Assembly (NCBI GenBank): GCA_023379345.1
Contig: JAMCUV010000096.1
Coordinates: 1 to 10,100, forward strand
Source: Thermoplasmatota archaeon
GTDB lineage: Archaea; Thermoplasmatota; Thermoplasmata; Thermoplasmatales; Thermoplasmataceae
Length of the DNA stretch: 10,100 bases
Direction of reading: 5' to 3'
The notes under the pieces were generated by a model, which was given only the letters and a program-made list of their open reading frames with translations, did no database searches and was not told the DNA's origin. A program made the position numbers and the translations under genes. This document shows, one piece after another, positions 6,456-10,100 of the stretch; position 1 is the first letter of the stretch; each line of letters begins with the position of its first letter.

Positions 6456-7214
6456 GTGATTGGCATTGTTCCCGTGAAACTGTCTGAGAGGCTTCCCGGA
6501 AAGCACCTGCTGAAACTTGGTGGTACCACTGTACTGGAATCTATTATTGGGAGGATTGGTGCGGTCATGGAGGTTGTGGTATATTCAAAGATCAGCGTTC
6601 CTGTCCCTTACCTGCAGGACAGCTCCAGCAACATAATGGAACTGGTTTCCGACCTTTCAGAGAAATATGGCGCATTCATGCTTGTGGGCGGAGACATGCC
6701 ATTCTTCACAGTATCTGATGTGAAGAAGATGCTTGATAACTTCCATGGCAGAGCAGTTGTGCCGCGCCATCATGATGGCCGGATTGAGCCCCTGTTCGCG
6801 ATTTACAATATTTTGAGCAAGAAAGCTCCGACCTTCAGGGAGGAGATGAATTGCGATAGAAGAGTTAATAAAGTGCAAAGAAATATAGACTCAGTACCCA
6901 TGGGCAGTGGGGAATTAACGCCTGATAAACCACCTAAAAAGGATGGCGGGAGATGGAGTAAGACCTTTGGAATACATGAAGAAGGCACTGTTGGTGAAGC
7001 AGGAACCTCCGATGCTTTAGCATGGAGAGGATGTCAGAGTGGGAAACTGAAGCCGGAGGATAGCCTCACGGGCATGATTGCCAGAATGAATCCCGTGTAC
7101 ATTGACGCTTCGGAATTCTCCCAATATGCTTTCTTCAACATAAACACAGAGGCGGATTACCGTGAGGCTCTCGAAATCTTGAAGGACATGGACGAAACCG
7201 GTGAGATGAAATAA
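6456..7214 (+). CDS. mobA: MobA-like molybdenum cofactor guanylyltransferase with an in-frame transposon-derived insert
   Basis: Transfers GMP from GTP to Mo-molybdopterin. Seen: RLPGKHLLKLGG (12-23), close to the nucleotide-binding loop of sugar-nucleotide transferases; VGGDMPFF (77-84), the metal-binding MobA signature; VPRHHDGRIEPLFAIY (102-117); and FFNINTEADY (226-235), the typical MobA C-terminal motif. The classical LAGGxSxRMG loop is not present; VIGIVPVKLSERLPGK takes its place. The protein is 252 residues, about 60 longer than usual (near 190). The surplus lies at residues 131-195 and resembles the C-terminus of a TnpB protein followed by an IS605-type end (see separate entry). Removing it restores normal length. 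The frame is open from TTG 6387; GTG 6456 suits the first strand and has GAGGT 11 bases upstream, with TTG 6435 as alternative. All ATGs in 6420-6455 are out of frame. Confidence 0.85.
   Translation: MIGIVPVKLSERLPGKHLLKLGGTTVLESIIGRIGAVMEVVVYSKISVPVPYLQDSSSNIMELVSDLSEKYGAFMLVGGDMPFFTVSDVKKMLDNFHGRAVVPRHHDGRIEPLFAIYNILSKKAPTFREEMNCDRRVNKVQRNIDSVPMGSGELTPDKPPKKDGGRWSKTFGIHEEGTVGEAGTSDALAWRGCQSGKLKPEDSLTGMIARMNPVYIDASEFSQYAFFNINTEADYREALEILKDMDETGEMK
6846..7036 (+). mobile_element. Remnant of an IS200/IS605-family (TnpB type) element 3' end, embedded in mobA
   Basis: Within mobA the frame reads MNCDRRVNKVQRNI, resembling the TnpB segment C..CG..(A)DRDxNAAxNI that carries the last RuvC Asp. This is followed by GSGELTPDKPP, HEEGTVGEAG and TSDALAWRGCQ, which match the low-complexity C-terminal tails of archaeal TnpB proteins. 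The DNA then ends in a bulged hairpin and AGGATGTCAG, the usual right-end layout of IS200/IS605 elements. TnpB proper is about 400 residues, so only its last 60 or so codons remain. The tail is read in the same frame as mobA on both sides, so mobA stays open. The left border is uncertain; another hairpin-like stretch at 6826-6845 (CTCC...GGAG) just before it may also belong to the element. Such elements do not duplicate their target, so none is expected. Recognition rests on remembered patterns. Confidence 0.7.
7007..7027 (+). repeat. Bulged hairpin of an IS605-type right end
   Basis: CTCC (7007-7010), a single unpaired G (7011) and ATGC (7012-7015) pair perfectly with GCAT (7020-7023) and GGAG (7024-7027) around the loop TTTA. 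The result is an 8-bp stem with one bulge. Imperfect hairpins of this size close to the end, followed by GAGGATGTCA, are what the Y1 transposase TnpA recognises in IS200/IS605 elements. The same region forms the 3' scaffold of TnpB omega RNA. In mobA it encodes part of TSDALAWRG. Confidence 0.65.
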
Positions 7215-7333
7215 AAAGCCAGCAGAACAGGATCACGACCCCTGGACACATGACTTTCATGCTGGAGACCATGCAATTGTCGTAAGTGGTCATTGATTGA
7301 TCTGCGTTGTCACCAGATGCAGGCCAGTGCTTT

Positions 7334-7741
7334 TCAATCCCTCCATTTTTCCTCACCACCCTCAACAATATCTTTTTTCCAGATTGGAACTTTCTCCTTT
7401 ATGGAATCAATTATGAATTCACAGGCCCTGAAACCCTCCTTCCTGTGGGGGGAAGCGACGCATACTGCGACGGAATCCTCCTTGAGGCCCAACTTTCCGA
7501 GGCGGTGGACAATGGCGTAGTCCGTAATTCCATACTTTTCCAAGGCTTCCTCAGCGATTTCGCCCATCATCTTGAGGGCCATCTCCCTGTAGCTGCTGTA
7601 TTCAAGTCCTGATACCTTCAGGTTAACCGATGTATTCCTAACAGTGCCGAGAAAGCTCACTATGGCTCCAGCCGATTCGTTCCGCATTTTTTCAATGAGG
7701 TCGCCATAATCTATGGGTTCTTCCTGGATTCTGATAAGCAT
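7334..7741 (-). CDS. moaE: Molybdopterin synthase catalytic subunit MoaE
   Basis: Large subunit of molybdopterin synthase; with thiocarboxylated MoaD it turns cyclic pyranopterin monophosphate into molybdopterin. The 135-residue sequence contains GAIVSFLGTVRN (25-36), GLEYSSYREMA (45-55), HRLGKLG (79-85), VASPHR (95-100) and EKVPIWKKD (116-124). K115 and K122 match the E. coli catalytic lysines K119 and K126. ATG 7741 is supported by a T-rich TATA-like box centred about 25 bases upstream with no Shine-Dalgarno sequence, again a leaderless pattern. It is a single-gene unit. It converges with mobA (119 bases between the stops, 7215-7333, holding no recognisable gene) and diverges from the oxidoreductase gene. 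No moaD is adjacent or fused. Confidence 0.95.
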   Translation of the reverse strand: MLIRIQEEPIDYGDLIEKMRNESAGAIVSFLGTVRNTSVNLKVSGLEYSSYREMALKMMGEIAEEALEKYGITDYAIVHRLGKLGLKEDSVAVCVASPHRKEGFRACEFIIDSIKEKVPIWKKDIVEGGEEKWRD

Positions 7742-7760
7742 AGTAGGATCAGGCGGGCCA

Positions 7761-7771
7761 AAATAAAAAAT
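7761..7771 (-). promoter_or_regulatory. TATA-like box of moaE
   Basis: The minus strand reads ATTTTTTATTT here, centred near 7766 and about 25 bases before the moaE ATG at 7741. The spacing equals that of moaC and the transposase, so the transcript is predicted to start at the ATG. Confidence 0.5.
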
Positions 7772-7873
7772 ATTGTGAAGCTGCAGAGAACTAAATTTCT
7801 TATTAATACATATTCATAAGCATAAGGCGTCAAAAATAATTAAATAGCAAAATGGACTATTAATTTCAGACAG

Positions 7874-7899
7874 AAATCAGGACATATAGCCCTGAATTT
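7874..7899 (+). promoter_or_regulatory. Putative promoter/operator of the formate dehydrogenase-like gene: TATA inside an inverted repeat
   Basis: AAATCAGG (7874-7881) and CCTGAATTT (7891-7899) are complementary apart from one extra A. The TATA-like CATATA (7883-7888) sits in the 9-base space between them. A start site is expected near 7912, giving a leader of roughly 22 bases before ATG 7934. A second small palindrome, ATTTC-agaca-GAAAT (7863-7877), overlaps its left arm. A dimeric regulator bound here would block TBP, so the arrangement suggests repression, for example by metal or substrate. The rest of the 190-base gap 7742-7933 is A/T-rich with no other feature recognised. Confidence 0.4.
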
Positions 7900-7913
7900 T
7901 CCGGTTAACATAA

Positions 7914-7952
7914 ATGAAAAAGGAAGGCAGAGAATGGGTGAAGAAAACATAA
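7914..7952 (+). other. Possible 12-codon upstream ORF overlapping the oxidoreductase start
   Basis: ATG 7914 opens a frame of 12 sense codons (MKKEGREWVKKT) ending at TAA 7950-7952, 19 bases inside the next gene and in another frame. If transcription starts near 7912 as the TATA position predicts, this ATG is at the very 5' end and could be translated as a leaderless start. The sequence AAGGAAGG inside it also serves as the Shine-Dalgarno site of the oxidoreductase gene. It may simply be chance. Confidence 0.2.
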
Positions 7953-10100
7953 ATTTCAAGGTTGGCGGAATTCAAACCACAGCCGTGAAGGGTCAGACAA
8001 TACTTCAGGCGCTCATGGCGGACGGCAAGGGCATTCCGCATGTTTGCTACCAGCCAAATCTTGGTCCAATCAGGACCTGCGACACATGCATTGTGGAGGC
8101 TGACGGGAAAATGGTAAGATCATGTTCAACTCCTGTCACTGAGGGCATGAACGTTGACTTCTCCTCAAGGAAGGTCCGAGACATCCAGGTTGAGGCAACA
8201 CAGAGGATACTGCACAATCATGATCTTTACTGCACAGTGTGCGAAAACAACAACGGTGACTGCGCGCTTCACAACACCGTCCATGACCTGCACATTGATG
8301 TGCAGAAATATCCCTTCGAACCGAAACCCTATCATGTGGATGATACAAATCCATTCTATGTATATGATCCCAACCAGTGCATACTGTGCGGCAGGTGCGT
8401 GGAGGCATGCCAGGATGTGCAGGTGAACGAGACCCTGAGCATAGACTGGAGCCGTGATCGCCCCCGTGTCATATGGGACAATGACGTTCCAATAAATGAT
8501 TCATCCTGCGTTTCCTGCGGGCATTGCGTCACCGTATGCCCTGTGAACGCACTCATGGAGAAGTCCATGCTTGGCAAAGCAGGCTTCATGACGGGCATTC
8601 CAAGGGAAACCAAGCTCAGGATGATCGATGCCGTGAAATCCATAGAGCCGGAAACCACAATGGGTCCAATAATGGCCATCAGCAACGCGGAATCCAGAAT
8701 GAGGAAATCCAGGATAAAGAAGACCAAGACAGTGTGCACATACTGCGGTGTTGGTTGTTCATTCGAGATGTGGACCAAGGGCAGGGAGATATTGAAGGTG
8801 CAGCCCCAGCCTGAATCACCAGCCAATGGGATATCCACATGCATAAAGGGTAAATTCGGCTGGGATTTCGTCAACAGCAGCGAAAGGATCACGTCTCCTC
8901 TCATCAGGGATGGCCATCGCTTCAGGAAAGCCACATGGGATGAGGCGCTGGATCTCGTGGCCAGGAAGCTTGCCGAGATACGTGATAATTTCGGCGGGGA
9001 TGCCATTGAGTTCATAGCATCATCCAAGGGAACAAACGAGGAGGCATACCTTGTGCAGAAGCTGGCAAGGCAGGTATTCGGCACAAACAATGTTGACAAC
9101 AGCTCCAGGTTCTGCCAGGCTCCTGCCACAACAGGTCTCTGGAGAACTGTGGGATACGGGGGAGACGCCGGATCCATACAGGACATATACATGGCGGACC
9201 TGGTTATAGGAATTGGAACAAACACCGCTGAATCCCATCCGGTTCTTGCAACGCGCGTGAAGAGGGCGCACAAGCTGAACGGCCAGAAGCTCATTGTTTC
9301 TGATCTGAGAAAACATGAAATGGCAAGGAGGGCAGACTTATTCATCCACCCTCATCCGGGCACAGATCTTGTGTGGCTCAACGCGGTGACAAAATACATC
9401 ATCGATCAGGGATGGGAGGATGAGGATTTCATTGCACAGAGGACCAACGGCTTCGACGAATACAGGAGGAGCCTCCAGGCATTCACCCTTGAATATGCGG
9501 AACAGATCACTGGCATAGAGAGATCCGACCTCATTAAGATTGCAGAGACAATACACCAGTCCAAGAATGTGGCCATACTCTGGGCAATGGGAATAACACA
9601 GCATCAGATGGGCAGTGATGCCTCAACTGCAATTTCAAACCTTCTCCTGGTCACAGGAAATTATGGAAGGAGGGGGACGGGAGCATACCCCCTGAGGGGC
9701 CATAACAATGTGCAGGGTGCCAGCGATTTCGGTGCAATGAACGCCTATTTCCCAGGATACCAGAGCGTTGCTGATCCAGACATAAGGAAGAAGTTTGAGC
9801 AGGCCTGGAAATGCAGCATCCCGGAAAAACCTGGAATGGACAACAACACCTGCCTCGAGGGGGCAAGGGACGGAAAAATAAGGGCAATGTACGTCATAGG
9901 CGAGGAGCTTGTGGAGACAGGATCAGATTCAAACTTCATCCAGGAGCAGCTCGAGAAGCTTGATTTCCTGGTTGTGGAGGATCTTTTCCTTTCAGAGACG
10001 GCAAAGTTTGCAGATGTAGTCCTGCCTGCGTCTGCGAGCCTTGAGAAAGAAGGGACGTTCGTGAACACTGAGAGAAGGATCCAGCGCATATATGAGGTAA
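7934..10100 (+). CDS. Formate dehydrogenase-like molybdopterin oxidoreductase, alpha subunit (cut by right edge)
   Basis: The 722 visible codons give a cytosolic-type enzyme with no Tat signal. From the N-terminus: a 2Fe-2S domain (C38, C49, C52, C64), a His-Cys 4Fe-4S motif (H96, C100, C103, C110), two ferredoxin clusters (C149-C159 and C192-C202), then the catalytic domain starting with its own 4Fe-4S site (C268, C271, C275, C303). SSRFCQAPATTGLWRTVGYG (390-409) holds the metal ligand Cys394, not selenocysteine. YPLRGHNNVQGASDFG (585-600) matches the formate dehydrogenase Arg segment. It probably oxidises formate to CO2 and passes electrons through the Fe-S chain to a soluble acceptor, as in NAD-linked enzymes; the acceptor cannot be read. 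Odd: Gln395 replaces the usual active-site His. ATG 7934 has AGGAAGG seven bases upstream. It is the likely client of the cofactor genes next door. Confidence 0.9.
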   Translation, partial: MGEENINFKVGGIQTTAVKGQTILQALMADGKGIPHVCYQPNLGPIRTCDTCIVEADGKMVRSCSTPVTEGMNVDFSSRKVRDIQVEATQRILHNHDLYCTVCENNNGDCALHNTVHDLHIDVQKYPFEPKPYHVDDTNPFYVYDPNQCILCGRCVEACQDVQVNETLSIDWSRDRPRVIWDNDVPINDSSCVSCGHCVTVCPVNALMEKSMLGKAGFMTGIPRETKLRMIDAVKSIEPETTMGPIMAISNAESRMRKSRIKKTKTVCTYCGVGCSFEMWTKGREILKVQPQPESPANGISTCIKGKFGWDFVNSSERITSPLIRDGHRFRKATWDEALDLVARKLAEIRDNFGGDAIEFIASSKGTNEEAYLVQKLARQVFGTNNVDNSSRFCQAPATTGLWRTVGYGGDAGSIQDIYMADLVIGIGTNTAESHPVLATRVKRAHKLNGQKLIVSDLRKHEMARRADLFIHPHPGTDLVWLNAVTKYIIDQGWEDEDFIAQRTNGFDEYRRSLQAFTLEYAEQITGIERSDLIKIAETIHQSKNVAILWAMGITQHQMGSDASTAISNLLLVTGNYGRRGTGAYPLRGHNNVQGASDFGAMNAYFPGYQSVADPDIRKKFEQAWKCSIPEKPGMDNNTCLEGARDGKIRAMYVIGEELVETGSDSNFIQEQLEKLDFLVVEDLFLSETAKFADVVLPASASLEKEGTFVNTERRIQRIYEV

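Noticed and set aside
6846..7036. Reading the mobA insert as an intein or self-splicing intron
   Set aside because: It is far too short for an intein, has no splice-junction Cys/Ser and His-Asn motifs, and shows no intron core. The TnpB-tail reading explains both protein and hairpin.
9113..9118. Selenocysteine in the oxidoreductase active site
   Set aside because: The codon is TGC (Cys394), and no in-frame TGA occurs in the visible gene.
8356..9345. A 329-codon open frame on the minus strand opposite the oxidoreductase
   Set aside because: The plus strand encodes unbroken, strongly conserved Fe-S and molybdopterin motifs over the same bases. The antisense frame shows no recognisable domain and is a codon-bias shadow.

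Overview
The window looks like a piece of an archaeal chromosome, most likely from an acidophile of the Thermoplasmatales type (Ferroplasma, Cuniculiplasma and relatives). This placement is inferred from gene content and style. Several genes have an archaeal TATA-like box 25-26 bases before the start codon, which implies leaderless transcripts. The cofactor genes overlap tightly, and the insertion sequences are of kinds common in archaea. No rRNA, tRNA or CRISPR array is visible.

Layout. Positions 1-1010 (minus) hold the 5' two thirds or so of a DDE transposase of the IS4/IS1634 kind, which runs off the left edge. Positions 1230-1682 (plus) encode a small cyclophilin-type peptidyl-prolyl isomerase, followed by T-tracts. 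From 6356 down to 1873 (minus) is a compact five-gene molybdenum/tungsten cofactor operon in the order moaC, moaB, moeA (divergent paralogue), moeA (with a C-terminal extension), mobB. Its genes touch or overlap at every junction. A mobA-type guanylyltransferase (6456-7214, plus) diverges from the operon through a shared short promoter region. moaE (7741-7334, minus) converges on mobA. From 7934 to the right edge (plus) is a large molybdopterin oxidoreductase of the formate dehydrogenase alpha type, with a NuoG-like iron-sulfur N-terminus, cut by the window end.

The genes form one functional theme. MoaC acts early (cyclic pyranopterin monophosphate), MoaE makes molybdopterin, MoaB adenylylates it, the MoeA proteins insert the metal, and MobA/MobB make the guanine dinucleotide form. 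The oxidoreductase is the probable consumer of that bis-MGD cofactor. MoaA and MoaD are not in the window.

Most notable points. (1) mobA carries an in-frame insert of about 65 codons that looks like the 3' end of an IS200/IS605-family tnpB plus its right-end hairpin, so a transposon/omega-RNA tail appears to have become part of a housekeeping enzyme. (2) mobB lacks any ATG/GTG/TTG start before its P-loop; the best start is a CTG overlapping the moeA stop as CTGA. (3) The oxidoreductase has Cys-Gln where formate dehydrogenases usually have (Sec/Cys)-His. (4) Its promoter TATA element lies in the loop of an inverted repeat.
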